Positions 35,301 through 44,927 of a stretch of 64,000 nucleotides of DNA are shown here, in pieces. This DNA comes from Sandaracinomonas limnophila (GTDB lineage Bacteria; Bacteroidota; Bacteroidia; Cytophagales; Spirosomataceae): the NCBI RefSeq assembly GCF_004005965.1, contig NZ_SACY01000006.1, forward strand, positions 62,001 through 126,000, given 5' to 3'. Numbering within the stretch: position 1 is the stretch's first letter; the number at the start of each line of letters is the position of its first letter. Made by a program: the position numbers and the translations under genes. Under the pieces are notes generated by a model that had not been told where the DNA came from, did no database searches, and saw only the letters and a list, made by a program, of their open reading frames with translations.

Positions 35301-37349
35301 TTATTTCTCTAAAATCTGAATCGCCACTCCTCCTCCTGGCGCCAAATTTAAAACTAAAATACTGGAAGCATCTACCTCCGTTTTCTCAATTACAAAAGCC
35401 TCCGGATTTTTCTCAAAATGTGCATCTGCTGCATCTTTATAAATCACAGCCTGATATTTTTTCCCCTTCTCTAAAAAATTACAATTGACTTTATAGCTTC
35501 TTCCATGCTCATCTGTTACCGCTCCAACGTACCAGTTCCCTTTACCTTTCTCCTTTCTAGCATATCCAACATATTCCCCCGGTTCAGAATCCAACACAAT
35601 CGTTTTGCTCCAATCTACCGGCACGTCTTTGATAAACTGAAAGGCATCCATGTGTTTTTCGTAATTTTCTGGTAAATCTGCTGCCATGTGCAAAGGGCTA
35701 TATATTGTAATATATAACGCTAATTGTTTTGCCAATGTGCTCAAAACTTTCTGAGTTCTATCCTTTTCAAACTGATTCAATTGAAAATGAAATAAACCCG
35801 GTGTATAATCCATCGGCCCGCCCATTAATCGAGTAAAGGGCAAAATGGTTTGATGCTCAGGATTGATTCCTAAAGTGGGTGCATTATTAAATTCTGTTCC
35901 TCGGGCGGCCTCGTTCGACATCCAATTAGGGAAAGTTCTGTGCAAGCCCGTTGGATGAACCGGCTCATGCGCATCCACCATGATTTTATATTCAGCTGCC
36001 TTTTCAGCCACACGTTGGTAATGATTCACCATCCATTGACTATCATGATACTCTCCACGTGGAATAATCCGACCAACATAACCCGTTTTTACTGTATTAA
36101 TCGAATTGTCGACCATATATTGAAAGGCTTTGTCCATACGTCGCTCATAATTGGTCACCGCTCCCGATGTTTCGTGATGCATGATCAATTTAACGCCTTT
36201 CGATTTGGCATATTCTTTCAATTGGGCTAGGTTATATTCGGGATATGGACTCACAAAATCAAATACTTCTTCTTTCCAATTTCCAAACCAATCTTCCCAA
36301 CCCTTGTTCCAACCTTCCACTAAAACGCCATCAAATCCGTGTTTAGCTGCAAAATCAATGTATTTTTTAGTGTTTTCGGTTGTAGCTGCATGTTTTCCAC
36401 CTGCCATTTGCCAGGTACCTTTTCCGATGTGCATTTCCCACCATACTCCCATGTATTTTTGCGGTTTAATCCAATCAGTATTTGTCAATTTGCTTGGTTC
36501 ATTTAAGTTTAAAATGAATCGAGAGGCCAATAAATCTTTTGCTTGTGAAGCAACCTGAATAACCCTCCATGGGGTAGAAAAACCCGTTTCTAAATAGGCT
36601 TTATTACCAACTGCATCAGAAACTAAATGACTATGCAAAGAATAATTTGATCGATCCAATTTCAACATCATGGCGGGATAACCAATTAATGCCGCTTCAT
36701 GAATATTGATATAAATTCCCTCGTTTGTTTTCAAGGTTAGCGGAACTTGAATCGTATGGTCATCTACCAAGGTGGTAAGGGCAATATCCTTTTCCTTCTC
36801 AGCTGCTTTTAGAGCATCCACTTCTGAAAGCAAAGTAGTTTGGTACAGATATTCGTTGGTGTCATAATCGCCCGGAATCCAAAATGCTTTATGATTTCCC
36901 GTCAATTGAATTTGACTCAATTCCTCTTTTATAATAAAGTGCTGTAAATTATCCTGTTTCGGGAAACTATATCGAAAGGCTACCCCATTACCAGAAACTC
37001 GAAATTCAACATCAAGTTTGATTGAATTTAAACCGATGGTACTCAAGTGAAAAATCAACTTTTTGTGATGATCTTGAATTACATCCTCTTCACCCCAAAT
37101 TGGCCTCCAAGTAGAATTTGATTCAGAAGAATCTATTTTAATGATTGAAAAGCGATTCAAATCAATGGCAGGCTTCGCTAAAGAAAATCCAAGTTTTGAA
37201 GGTGCAACAATTTCTTTACCCTTGAATAAAACTTGGTATTGAAACTGATTTTGATTCAAACCTGCTTTTAATTGAAAATCCTTGAATCCAACATTTATAG
37301 TTTGTGCAAAGGAAAGTAGAGGGAGGAGAAATAGGAGGAGAAAACGCAT
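35301..37349 (-). CDS. GH97 glycoside hydrolase, inverting SusB-like alpha-glucosidase
   Basis: Periplasmic GH97 enzyme, 682 residues; signal peptide MRFLLLFLLPLLSFA before QTINVG. Domains: N-terminal beta-sandwich (to about 290), TIM barrel (VWWEMHIGKG onward), C-terminal beta-domain. The glutamates E345 (LVEGW), E393 (MHHETS), E462 (HEPVHPTG), E480 and E486 (NEAARGTE) have the same spacing as the calcium and catalytic glutamates of SusB (391, 439, 508, 526, 532 from memory). This supports the inverting subgroup and alpha-glucoside cleavage. No SusC/D pair adjoins it. A heptamer array begins 4 nt before its start codon. Confidence 0.92.
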   Translation of the reverse strand: MRFLLLFLLPLLSFAQTINVGFKDFQLKAGLNQNQFQYQVLFKGKEIVAPSKLGFSLAKPAIDLNRFSIIKIDSSESNSTWRPIWGEEDVIQDHHKKLIFHLSTIGLNSIKLDVEFRVSGNGVAFRYSFPKQDNLQHFIIKEELSQIQLTGNHKAFWIPGDYDTNEYLYQTTLLSEVDALKAAEKEKDIALTTLVDDHTIQVPLTLKTNEGIYINIHEAALIGYPAMMLKLDRSNYSLHSHLVSDAVGNKAYLETGFSTPWRVIQVASQAKDLLASRFILNLNEPSKLTNTDWIKPQKYMGVWWEMHIGKGTWQMAGGKHAATTENTKKYIDFAAKHGFDGVLVEGWNKGWEDWFGNWKEEVFDFVSPYPEYNLAQLKEYAKSKGVKLIMHHETSGAVTNYERRMDKAFQYMVDNSINTVKTGYVGRIIPRGEYHDSQWMVNHYQRVAEKAAEYKIMVDAHEPVHPTGLHRTFPNWMSNEAARGTEFNNAPTLGINPEHQTILPFTRLMGGPMDYTPGLFHFQLNQFEKDRTQKVLSTLAKQLALYITIYSPLHMAADLPENYEKHMDAFQFIKDVPVDWSKTIVLDSEPGEYVGYARKEKGKGNWYVGAVTDEHGRSYKVNCNFLEKGKKYQAVIYKDAADAHFEKNPEAFVIEKTEVDASSILVLNLAPGGGVAIQILEK

Positions 37350-37353
37350 ATTG

Positions 37354-37381
37354 GGTTATGGGTTATGAGTTTTGGGTTGTG
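37354..37381 (+). repeat. Heptamer array GGTTATG, left arm
   Basis: Four units GGTTATG, GGTTATG, AGTTTTG, GGTTGTG directly upstream of the GH97 start codon. The inverse array lies at 37656-37711, with a spacer of 274 nt. Confidence 0.85.
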
Positions 37382-37406
37382 AGAGGTTCCTGAACAATTG
37401 ATGTCT

Positions 37407-37500
37407 TATTTTATCAGTTTGGTGATAGGGAAATTTAATTATTTTTTTTAGGGGAAATGCAACCCCTATCCCCGCCAGGGTGGCCCCCTGCAATTTAAGG
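37407..37500 (+). other. Conserved intergenic core, copy 1
   Basis: From TATTTTATCA (37407-37416) via GGGGAAAT (37451-37458) and two C-runs to CTGCAATTTAAGG. A related sequence stands at 46608-46688: 38 of the first 52 positions match without gaps and the anchor spacing is identical (44 nt). Copy 1 has about 13 extra nt (GCCAGGGTGGCC region). Both copies lie between inverted octamer/heptamer arms. Nothing else is identified in the surrounding 361-nt intergenic region apart from the arms and the terminator. Confidence 0.6.
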
Positions 37501-37586
37501 TTTTTTTTGAAAAGAAATTTGATATTTTTTCCCGAATGTAGGATTTAACAATGGCTTACTTTATTAAGATTAGGGATACTTAAAAA

Positions 37587-37609
37587 GGCTGTGGAATTTC
37601 TCCACAGCC
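37587..37609 (-). terminator. Intrinsic terminator of the RND efflux operon
   Basis: GGCTGTGGA (37587-37595), loop of 5, TCCACAGCC (37601-37609). On the minus strand it is followed by TTTTT. Confidence 0.82.
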
Positions 37610-37655
37610 CTAAATTATCAATTACTTCATAAATCCTCACCTTCTAACATCAACT

Positions 37656-37711
37656 CCATAACCCATAACCCATAACCCATAACCCATAACCCATAACCCA
37701 TAACCCATAAC
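37656..37711 (-). repeat. Heptamer array CCATAAC, right arm
   Basis: Eight perfect CCATAAC units (56 nt). The last base is also the first base of the RND stop codon on the complementary strand. Confidence 0.92.
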
Positions 37712-40700
37712 TAAGAAAACCTTTCTCTAATCCGCTCCGAGATATAATACATACAAGGCACAATAACCAACGTAAGTACTGTTGAGAACGTTAATCCAAA
37801 GATGATTGTCCAAGCTAAAATTCCCCAGAAAACGGCAGAGTCTGAACCAATGAATATATGTGGATTTAATTCTGTAAATAAGGTTACAAAGTCAATCGAC
37901 AAACCAATCGCTAATGGTATTAAACCTAATACAGCCGCAGAAGCGGTTAACAATACCGGCGTCAAACGAATTCCTCCACCTTCTATAATGGCTTCTTTCA
38001 ATCCATACCCGCGTTTAAATCGTAATTCTTCAATGAATTCAATCAACAAAATTCCGTTTTTCACAACAATTCCTGCTAAAGCAATGATACCAACGCCCGA
38101 CATAATTACTGAGAAAGTCATTCCAAAGGTCATAAAGCCTAAAAGAACGCCAATCAATGACAATAAAATGGTTGCAAAGATGATGAATGGCTTTGTTGCA
38201 GAATTAAACTGTGTGGCCAAAATCAAATAAATCAATACCAAAGCTGCACCAAAGGCTAAGCCTAAGAAACTCATCGATTCCTTTTGATCTTCTTGCTCAC
38301 CACCCATTCTAATTTTATATCCTTGCGGCAAATCCATGGTCTCAAACAAATTACTCAATTCAGATACGATTTCATTCGCGTTGTAACCTTGTAATACATC
38401 GGAACTCAAGGTAATCATACGCTCTTGATTCTTACGATTGATCTGAGAGAATGAAGTTGCATAATGTACCGAGGCAATTGAATTCAAGGGAACCTGACGT
38501 AAGGCTCCACCCATATTCATATCACGATACGTTATATTCATCGATAGCAAACGCTCAATTTGATTTCTCGACTCGCCCTTCAATCGCAATTGAATTGGAT
38601 ATTCATCTTTGATATCTCTAAACTTTGAAATCTCAGCACCAAACAAACCCGTACGCACTGCCATGGCAACTTGTGCAGAACTTATACCTTCTCTACTTGC
38701 CTTTTCGCGATCCACATCAATGATAATCTCTGGCTTATTCGTAACCAAATCAGATTTCAATTCTTGAATACCCTGAATACCTGATTTTTTAACCGCAAAA
38801 CGTACTTTTTTCTCCAAATCCAATAAGGTCAAGAAATCGTCACCTGAAATTTCAATAGCAACTGGCTTACCTGTTGGTGGACCATTTCTCTCTCGCTCTA
38901 TGGCCATTTCAACACCAGGAAGTGGATTTTTAAAGAAGTAATCTTGAAATTTATTCAATAATTCTTGGGTACTTCTTCCATCTCTTTCAGTCAATTTCAC
39001 AAAGGCAACTGTAACTTTCGATTTATTTGGAGTTGCCGCGCGGTCTGGATTCATTGGATCTCCCGCATTTTTTCCAACGTTAGAAATCACTGAGTTGACA
39101 AGATTTCCTGCATTTTCCTTTTTCAACAATTCGAAAACTTTCTGTTCTACCACCTTGGTCACAGAATCCGTCACACGTGCATCTGTGCCGACAGGCATTT
39201 TGTTGTAAATATAAATGTAATCCGGATCACCAGAAGGGAAGAAAATCACCTTAGGCTTTACAATTCCCATGATCACAAACGTAAAGATCAATAAGAAGAA
39301 AGAACCCACAACCACGTAAATAGGACGTTTTCCTGTGATTACATACTGAATTAATTTTCTATAATTATTCTTGAAATTTGGTAAAGTTTTCAACTGGAAA
39401 GGAACAATCATCTTTGGGGTGATGATAAAATGATTCAACACATAAATTCCTAAACAAAACAGGAAGAAATTTCCAAATCCGAAATTTCCAATCCCAAATC
39501 CAAGCACATAGCCTGCAACCGACAAACTCAATAAGATAAATACGGTCTTACGAATATCTGCAAACTCTGGTGCATGCACATCGTTCGATTCTTCATCGTG
39601 TCGCTTCATAAATGAAACCGCAAAAACAGGGTTCATTACATACGCTACGAACAAAGAAGCAAACAAAGTGATGATTAAGGTCATTGGTAAGAACTTCATA
39701 AATTCACCCACCATACCTGGCCAGAATAACAAAGGCAAGAAGGGAGAAATAGTGGTTAATGTACCTGTTAAAACGGGCACAAATACCTCAGATGCTGCCA
39801 GTTTTACCGCCTCCGCAATGCTCAATTTCCTGAAATTGTTGTACAAACGGTGAGCGTTTTCAATTACCACAATGGCGTCATCCACCACGATACCCAAGCC
39901 CAACAAAAATCCAAATAATACGATAGTGTTCAGCGTAAAGTCGAGTCCTGGCATGAAAAGGAAAGCCAACAAGGCAGAAAGTGGCACAGATAGTCCCACA
40001 AAAACCGCATCCCTAACACCCATAAAAAACATTAAAACAATCACCACAAACACGAAGCCTAAAACAACCGTATTGATCAAATCTGCTAAGTCGCCACGTG
40101 TTCTTTCTGATTGGTCTGCTGTTATTGAAACGACCAATCCTTTCGGAAAACGATTTTCGCGATACTCTTCAATAGTTTTTTCTATGCGATCTGCCGCTTC
40201 AATTAGATTGGCTCCACCACGTTTAATCACGTTCAATGTGATTACAGATTTTTTATCCAAACGAGCAAAATCTTGCTTTTCTTCATAGCTATCCGTAACC
40301 TCTGCAATGTCTTTCAAACGAACCGTTGCTCCAGTGCTTGAACGTAATATCAAATTACCTACCTGCTCAACAGTTTTAAATTCTCCTGTAACTCGTAAGG
40401 CTCTTCTAACACCCCCAACATTCAATTCTCCCCCTGAAATGTTTACGTTTTCTCCTTGAACTACATTTTGAATGTCATAGAAAGATACACCTGAACTTTG
40501 CATTTTTGCCAAATCTAAATTGATTTGAATTTCGCGTTTCAAGGCACCTAAAATATCCACACGAGTAATTTCCGGCATTCCTTCAATCTCGTCTTGTAAA
40601 TCTTCTGCATATTTCTTCAACTTGTCGAGAGGGTAATCCCCCGCAATGTTGATATTCATGATCGGAAATTCCGAGAAATTCACTTCCGCCACAGAAGGCT

Positions 40701-41127
40701 GACGCGTTAAATCTTTTGGCAAATCAGCTATCGATTTATCAACAGCATCTTGGGTTCGCTGCTTAGCAACGGCCACATCCACATCAGTGTTAAACTCAAT
40801 AATGATGATAGAAACATCTTGAAGTGAGTTTGATTTGATACGTTTAATACCCGTTGCCGACTTCAATTGTTTTTCAATAGGCTTGGTAATCGTATTTTCA
40901 ATATCCGTTGGCGTTGCACCTGCATAAACCGTTTGCACCACCATTTGTGGAATAACGATATCCGGAAACTGTTCCTTTGGTAAGCTTCTGTAAATCATGA
41001 AACCTGCCAAGAAAATGATAAACGTAAAGATGTACACGGTTGTGCGATTGGTACTCAACCAACCCACCATGTTATAGATGAACCCTTTGCCTTCTGGCAA
41101 TTGTTCATTTTTTATATTATTTTCCAT
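37711..41127 (-). CDS. RND efflux transporter, inner-membrane pump
   Basis: A 1138-residue AcrB/HAE1-type resistance-nodulation-division pump. TM1 follows the start (TVYIFTFIIFLAGFMIY), large periplasmic loops flank TM2-6 and TM8-12. The proton-relay motif is in GLGIVVDDAIVVIENA (TM4). GGEQEDQKESMSFLGLAFGA marks the second half. An additional membrane segment around residues 530-560 (VFILLSLSVAGYVLGFG) lengthens it relative to AcrB. Substrate unknown. Last gene of tetR-tolC-mfp-rnd; a terminator follows. Confidence 0.93.
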   Translation of the reverse strand: MENNIKNEQLPEGKGFIYNMVGWLSTNRTTVYIFTFIIFLAGFMIYRSLPKEQFPDIVIPQMVVQTVYAGATPTDIENTITKPIEKQLKSATGIKRIKSNSLQDVSIIIIEFNTDVDVAVAKQRTQDAVDKSIADLPKDLTRQPSVAEVNFSEFPIMNINIAGDYPLDKLKKYAEDLQDEIEGMPEITRVDILGALKREIQINLDLAKMQSSGVSFYDIQNVVQGENVNISGGELNVGGVRRALRVTGEFKTVEQVGNLILRSSTGATVRLKDIAEVTDSYEEKQDFARLDKKSVITLNVIKRGGANLIEAADRIEKTIEEYRENRFPKGLVVSITADQSERTRGDLADLINTVVLGFVFVVIVLMFFMGVRDAVFVGLSVPLSALLAFLFMPGLDFTLNTIVLFGFLLGLGIVVDDAIVVIENAHRLYNNFRKLSIAEAVKLAASEVFVPVLTGTLTTISPFLPLLFWPGMVGEFMKFLPMTLIITLFASLFVAYVMNPVFAVSFMKRHDEESNDVHAPEFADIRKTVFILLSLSVAGYVLGFGIGNFGFGNFFLFCLGIYVLNHFIITPKMIVPFQLKTLPNFKNNYRKLIQYVITGKRPIYVVVGSFFLLIFTFVIMGIVKPKVIFFPSGDPDYIYIYNKMPVGTDARVTDSVTKVVEQKVFELLKKENAGNLVNSVISNVGKNAGDPMNPDRAATPNKSKVTVAFVKLTERDGRSTQELLNKFQDYFFKNPLPGVEMAIERERNGPPTGKPVAIEISGDDFLTLLDLEKKVRFAVKKSGIQGIQELKSDLVTNKPEIIIDVDREKASREGISSAQVAMAVRTGLFGAEISKFRDIKDEYPIQLRLKGESRNQIERLLSMNITYRDMNMGGALRQVPLNSIASVHYATSFSQINRKNQERMITLSSDVLQGYNANEIVSELSNLFETMDLPQGYKIRMGGEQEDQKESMSFLGLAFGAALVLIYLILATQFNSATKPFIIFATILLSLIGVLLGFMTFGMTFSVIMSGVGIIALAGIVVKNGILLIEFIEELRFKRGYGLKEAIIEGGGIRLTPVLLTASAAVLGLIPLAIGLSIDFVTLFTELNPHIFIGSDSAVFWGILAWTIIFGLTFSTVLTLVIVPCMYYISERIRERFS

Positions 41128-41145
41128 TGAAATAAATACGATTAA

Positions 41146-42258
41146 TTAAAATGTTACCGCCTGTCCATCTACCAAATCTTGGTAGCCTTGTGTGATCAAT
41201 TGCTCACCTACTTGCAAGCCCGAAACCACTTCTACCTGTCCATTGTACGATAAACCTAAGGTTACAATTTTGGCTTTGGCGATTTTCTTGCCACCTTCTT
41301 CAACTGCTACATACACCAAACTTCCCTTTTCTGTTTTTTGAATCAAATTTTCATCAATTACAATGGCTTTGGCTTTCGTTACATCATTGATATTGATTAC
41401 AGCCAATTGGTTTGGTTTTAATTCATTTCCTGCATTTGGGATAGCAGCCTCAATATCAAAAGTTCTTGTCAATGGATTGACCATTTTAGAAACAACTGAA
41501 ATTCTTGCTGAAATCTCTTTGTTGATATCCGGAAATTTCACTGAAATTGGATCACCCACACGAACAGAACCCACATAGGTATCTGAAACTTTAGCTGTAA
41601 TTTTCAATTTACCTAAATTGACAATTTGTACAATTGGCATACCTGGAGAAGCCATTTCGCCTGCTTTCTGGCGAACAATTTCAATCGTTCCTGAGATAGG
41701 TGCTACCACACGTGACATCGACAATTGTGCCTTCAAGGTCACTAATCTTTTTTCCAAAGCCTCTTTATTTGCTTTTGCAGATAAAAACTGAACCTCTGTA
41801 CCAATTTGTTGATCCCACAAAGTCTTTTGTTTTTCAAACAAAATTTTTGCTAAGCCCAATTGGTTTTTAATTTCTTCCATCGACTCTTTTAAAATCGAAT
41901 TATCCAAGGTAGCAATCAATTGCCCTTTGCTTACATTTTGTCCAGCTACAACTGGCAAGGTAAGGATTGTTCCACCTGTTTGTGGGCTCACCAATACAGT
42001 ATTTTCAGCCACCACAGAGCCTTGAGATTCTACAAAGTGTTTGAAATCTTGTCCTATCAAAGGAGTAACCGAAACAGCGACTGTTTGATTGTTTTCATCC
42101 TTTTTATTGGTTCCTAATTCTTTTTCTAAAACTGCAATTTTCTGAGTAATCTCTGCTGCTTGTTTTTTCAAATCAGCTAATTCTTGCTTTTTATCTACCG
42201 ATTTTGAACAAGCTGCCAAAATTGCGATACTGCTTAAAAGATAAATGTACTTTTTCAT
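41146..42258 (-). CDS. RND efflux periplasmic adaptor (membrane fusion protein)
   Basis: A 370-residue lipoprotein (Cys17, LAACSKS) that links the pump to the outer-membrane channel. An early coiled-coil KKQELADLKKQAAEITQKI, a split lipoyl domain (TLPVVAGQNVSKGQLIATLD and SMSRVVAPISGTIEIV), an alpha-hairpin between them, and C-terminal beta-barrel and MP domains. Located 18 nt upstream of the pump gene in transcription order. Confidence 0.92.
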   Translation of the reverse strand: MKKYIYLLSSIAILAACSKSVDKKQELADLKKQAAEITQKIAVLEKELGTNKKDENNQTVAVSVTPLIGQDFKHFVESQGSVVAENTVLVSPQTGGTILTLPVVAGQNVSKGQLIATLDNSILKESMEEIKNQLGLAKILFEKQKTLWDQQIGTEVQFLSAKANKEALEKRLVTLKAQLSMSRVVAPISGTIEIVRQKAGEMASPGMPIVQIVNLGKLKITAKVSDTYVGSVRVGDPISVKFPDINKEISARISVVSKMVNPLTRTFDIEAAIPNAGNELKPNQLAVININDVTKAKAIVIDENLIQKTEKGSLVYVAVEEGGKKIAKAKIVTLGLSYNGQVEVVSGLQVGEQLITQGYQDLVDGQAVTF

Positions 42259-42275
42259 TTCTTTAATGTTTTTAT

Positions 42276-43613
42276 TTATTCGTTATATAAAGTGCCATTT
42301 GCCTTTTCTAATTCAACTTTTGCAATTAAGGCATTGTATAGGGCGGTGAAATAATTTACTTGTGATTCTTTGATAGAGGCCTCTGCGTTCAATACTTCTA
42401 AACTTGAACCTACACCTTGCTTGTATTTAACCCGAGATACACGAGAAATCTCATCTGCTAATTCCAAATTTGATTTTTGTTCACGTAGCGACTCCAAGGC
42501 ATTTTTCAAAGAAATACTACTTTGATTTCTTTGAAGATCAATGCTAGATTTTAATAAATCAAAGCTTTGACGAACCTTTCTTAAATTATTTTCAGATTGA
42601 ATGCTTTTGTATTTTTTAGAGAACCCATCAAATATTGGAATTTGAATGGCAAGTGATAAAGCTGCATTGTCAAACCATTGCTTTCTAAACAAATCGCCAA
42701 AGGCATTTGCTCCTGTATTCATACCATAATTTCCACTAAATACAACACGAGGTAAATATCCTGCTTTGATATTTTTCACATCCAACTCCGCTAAGTTTTC
42801 CTGGGTTTTCAACATGGAATACTCAATTCGATTTGCATAATCAAAAGGTGCAGAATCATTAGATAAAATTTGAAGATTTACGGATTCCAAATTGTCTTTT
42901 AAAGAAATTTTTTCTTCCAAGGGTAAAGACATCTGAAATTTCAATAAGCTATAACCTAATTCCTGAAGACGCAACAAATTTTCATGTTCCGTTTTCAAAT
43001 TATTAGATTGAACTTCCAAACGTTGTACGTCTATTTTTTCGGCAAAACCTGCTTTATTCAATGCACGTGTATCCTTTAACATAGAATCTAGCCGACTAAT
43101 GTTTGCATCCAACAAACCCATGCGCTTATCATTTACCAAAATTCCATAATAGGCTTTGGTTACGTTTTCTGCGACTTGCTGCTTAGATTGTGTTAAACTT
43201 TTTTGTGATAATTCCTTATAAACTGCAGAAGCTTTTAATCCCAATAAATAGGAACCATCAAAGATTAATTGATTCAAACCTACGCTTGAAAATCCAGAAT
43301 TTTCAACTCCAAATTTTGCAGCGATCAACTCTCCATCTGCGGCTGAAGGGTTAAAAATCTTTGCAGGGATAAACATACGCTGCATTAGCACATTGTTTGT
43401 AAGGGAAAAATTGCCATTCACCTGTGGCAAGCCGATTGCTTTGATTTCATTAATTTTGGCGTCTGCATTCAACACATCAATTTGGGCATTTTTTATTTGC
43501 GTGTGATGTGAAACGGCATAATCCACAGCCTCCTTTAAGCTGAATTGCTGAGCCCATAGGCTCGTACTTCCCATAAGAAGCAGCAAAGTTGATAATTTTC
43601 TTAGGCGGATCAT
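42276..43613 (-). CDS. TolC-family outer-membrane efflux channel
   Basis: A 445-residue outer-membrane factor. Signal peptide ends STSLWA before QQFSLKEAV. Two OEP repeats begin FSLKEAVDYAVSHHTQIKNA and LKTQENLAELDVKNIKAGYLP; RYKQG-like RVKYKQGVGSSLEVLNAEA is in the second. The start overlaps the tetR stop by 4 nt (ATGA), so the two are coupled. Confidence 0.9.
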   Translation of the reverse strand: MIRLRKLSTLLLLMGSTSLWAQQFSLKEAVDYAVSHHTQIKNAQIDVLNADAKINEIKAIGLPQVNGNFSLTNNVLMQRMFIPAKIFNPSAADGELIAAKFGVENSGFSSVGLNQLIFDGSYLLGLKASAVYKELSQKSLTQSKQQVAENVTKAYYGILVNDKRMGLLDANISRLDSMLKDTRALNKAGFAEKIDVQRLEVQSNNLKTEHENLLRLQELGYSLLKFQMSLPLEEKISLKDNLESVNLQILSNDSAPFDYANRIEYSMLKTQENLAELDVKNIKAGYLPRVVFSGNYGMNTGANAFGDLFRKQWFDNAALSLAIQIPIFDGFSKKYKSIQSENNLRKVRQSFDLLKSSIDLQRNQSSISLKNALESLREQKSNLELADEISRVSRVKYKQGVGSSLEVLNAEASIKESQVNYFTALYNALIAKVELEKANGTLYNE

Positions 43614-44215
43614 TTATTTGTTTTATTTAAATACGAATTATATACTTTTAAACCTTTTTCGGTCATGATGCCTCGCATGAAATAATCAAGCGCATCCAAT
43701 TGCATATCATAAACTGATTTAGTTGAATTTTCAAAGAATTCCGGATCAAAAATCAGATGCACCTCTGCCATTCTCAATTTGGCAATCATTTCTACAGATA
43801 ATTCAGGTCTGAAATACCCATCCGAAATGCCAGATTTCAAATCACTGACCAAATAACTATACATCACATCCTTTTTATGTTGTTCAAATATTTGAAATGA
43901 TGCGGGATGATACTTTTGGATTTCAAACATTAATGCAGGATTCAATTCTACTAACATCTCCTTCATAATTTCAAATGACTTAAACATTTTTTCAATTACA
44001 TCGGGATACTTTTGATTCAATTCCTTCCATTGGCAAGTATCTTTTTCAATAAAGCTCTTTACTACTTCATTGACCAAAGTATCCTTGTCTGGATAATGCA
44101 GATAGATAGTTTTTTTGGATATTCCCAAGTCTGACGCAATGGTATCCATGGTTACAGATTTCACTCCGTAACGAAAAAATAACTTTGTTGCCCTATCAAG
44201 AATTCTAATTTTCAT
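43610..44215 (-). CDS. TetR/AcrR family regulator of the efflux operon
   Basis: A 201-residue repressor-type protein. The N-terminal helix-turn-helix spans ILDRATKLFFRYGVKSVTM to ASDLGISKKTIYLHYPDKD (about 4-45), followed by an all-helical ligand domain typical of the family. First gene of a four-gene operon with a clear promoter, so it probably represses itself and the pump in response to a pump substrate. Two direct repeats (AGGTTGACAAA, AGGTTACAAA) around its promoter are operator candidates. Confidence 0.92.
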   Translation of the reverse strand: MKIRILDRATKLFFRYGVKSVTMDTIASDLGISKKTIYLHYPDKDTLVNEVVKSFIEKDTCQWKELNQKYPDVIEKMFKSFEIMKEMLVELNPALMFEIQKYHPASFQIFEQHKKDVMYSYLVSDLKSGISDGYFRPELSVEMIAKLRMAEVHLIFDPEFFENSTKSVYDMQLDALDYFMRGIMTEKGLKVYNSYLNKTNK

Positions 44216-44238
44216 CTTTTTGCCACTAAAAAGGTTGA

Positions 44239-44269
44239 CAAAACTATGGAAACTATTTTAGGTTACAAA
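44239..44269 (-). promoter_or_regulatory. Promoter and candidate operator of tetR-efflux operon
   Basis: Minus strand: TTTG at 44266-44269, a 19-nt spacer, TAGTTTTG at 44239-44246. On the plus strand, AGGTTGACAAAACT (44232-44245) and AGGTTACAAAGTTT (44260-44273) are near-identical direct repeats, one covering each promoter box. Confidence 0.75.
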
Positions 44270-44287
44270 GTTTTTTATATAATTTTT

Positions 44288-44785
44288 TTAATAAGACCTC
44301 CCGAAATCGTCCTGCAAGCGAACGATGTCCTCTTCGTCTGATGGGTTATTGATATCTGTATGTTGCCAGATTTCGGCAACAAGTCCAAAGTTTCCTAAGC
44401 CAATTAGTCGATGACGTTGGCCTTTGTTTAACTGAATAAAATCGCCGTCGTCATATTGCTTCGGCTCAGATTGCTCGTCAGTTTCAGAAATGGCAACGGC
44501 TACAGGTCCGTTCACTACTTTCCAAACTTCTGCTCTGCGAAAATGATACTGCCAAGAAAGTCGTTGCTGAGGTGCAACCACTAAAAACTTTGGACTTAAT
44601 TTTTGAGTAATTTGAATTGCATCGAATGACAATTCGGGGAAAAACTTGTCGGCAAATTTTGCAGCTTCCGACTCATCTAAAACAAAAAAACCACCCCAAG
44701 GGCGATCAAAATCTTTTGCTACTACAGTAAATCCTTGCTCTGCAACCCACTTTTCTATCTGGTTAAGTATGTTTTGTTTTTCCAT
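44288..44785 (-). CDS. Cupin-type phosphosugar isomerase (mannose-6-phosphate isomerase II / phosphoheptose isomerase-like)
   Basis: A 166-residue cupin. RPWGGFFVLDE, KFLVVAPQQRLSWQYHFRRAEVW and VAEIWQHTDINNPSDEEDIVRL are close to the C-terminal isomerase domain of type II phosphomannose isomerases (ManC/WbpW). It would supply activated mannose or another sugar phosphate. I start at the ATG at 44785; the longer frame uses TTG. No mannose-1-phosphate guanylyltransferase domain is attached. Flanked by heptamer arrays upstream. Confidence 0.75.
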   Translation of the reverse strand: MEKQNILNQIEKWVAEQGFTVVAKDFDRPWGGFFVLDESEAAKFADKFFPELSFDAIQITQKLSPKFLVVAPQQRLSWQYHFRRAEVWKVVNGPVAVAISETDEQSEPKQYDDGDFIQLNKGQRHRLIGLGNFGLVAEIWQHTDINNPSDEEDIVRLQDDFGRSY

Positions 44786-44795
44786 GGACAAAGAT

Positions 44796-44830
44796 AATTG
44801 TTAATTATTAATTGTTAATTGTTAATTATT
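44796..44830 (+). repeat. Heptamer array AATTRTT, left arm
   Basis: Five 7-mers AATTGTT/AATTATT starting 11 nt upstream of the cupin start codon. A 44-nt spacer separates it from the inverse. Confidence 0.88.
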
Positions 44831-44874
44831 TTATGAAAATATTAAATTGACATTGTTTGCCAACAAGAATTTCT

Positions 44875-44923
44875 AATTAACAATTAACAATTAACAATTA
44901 ACAATTAACAATTAATAATTAAC
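44875..44923 (-). repeat. Heptamer array AATTAAC, right arm
   Basis: Seven units (AATTAAC six times, AATTAAT once). A degenerate eighth unit, AATTCTA, contains the stop codon of the Gfo/Idh gene. Confidence 0.9.
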
Positions 44924-44927
44924 AATT

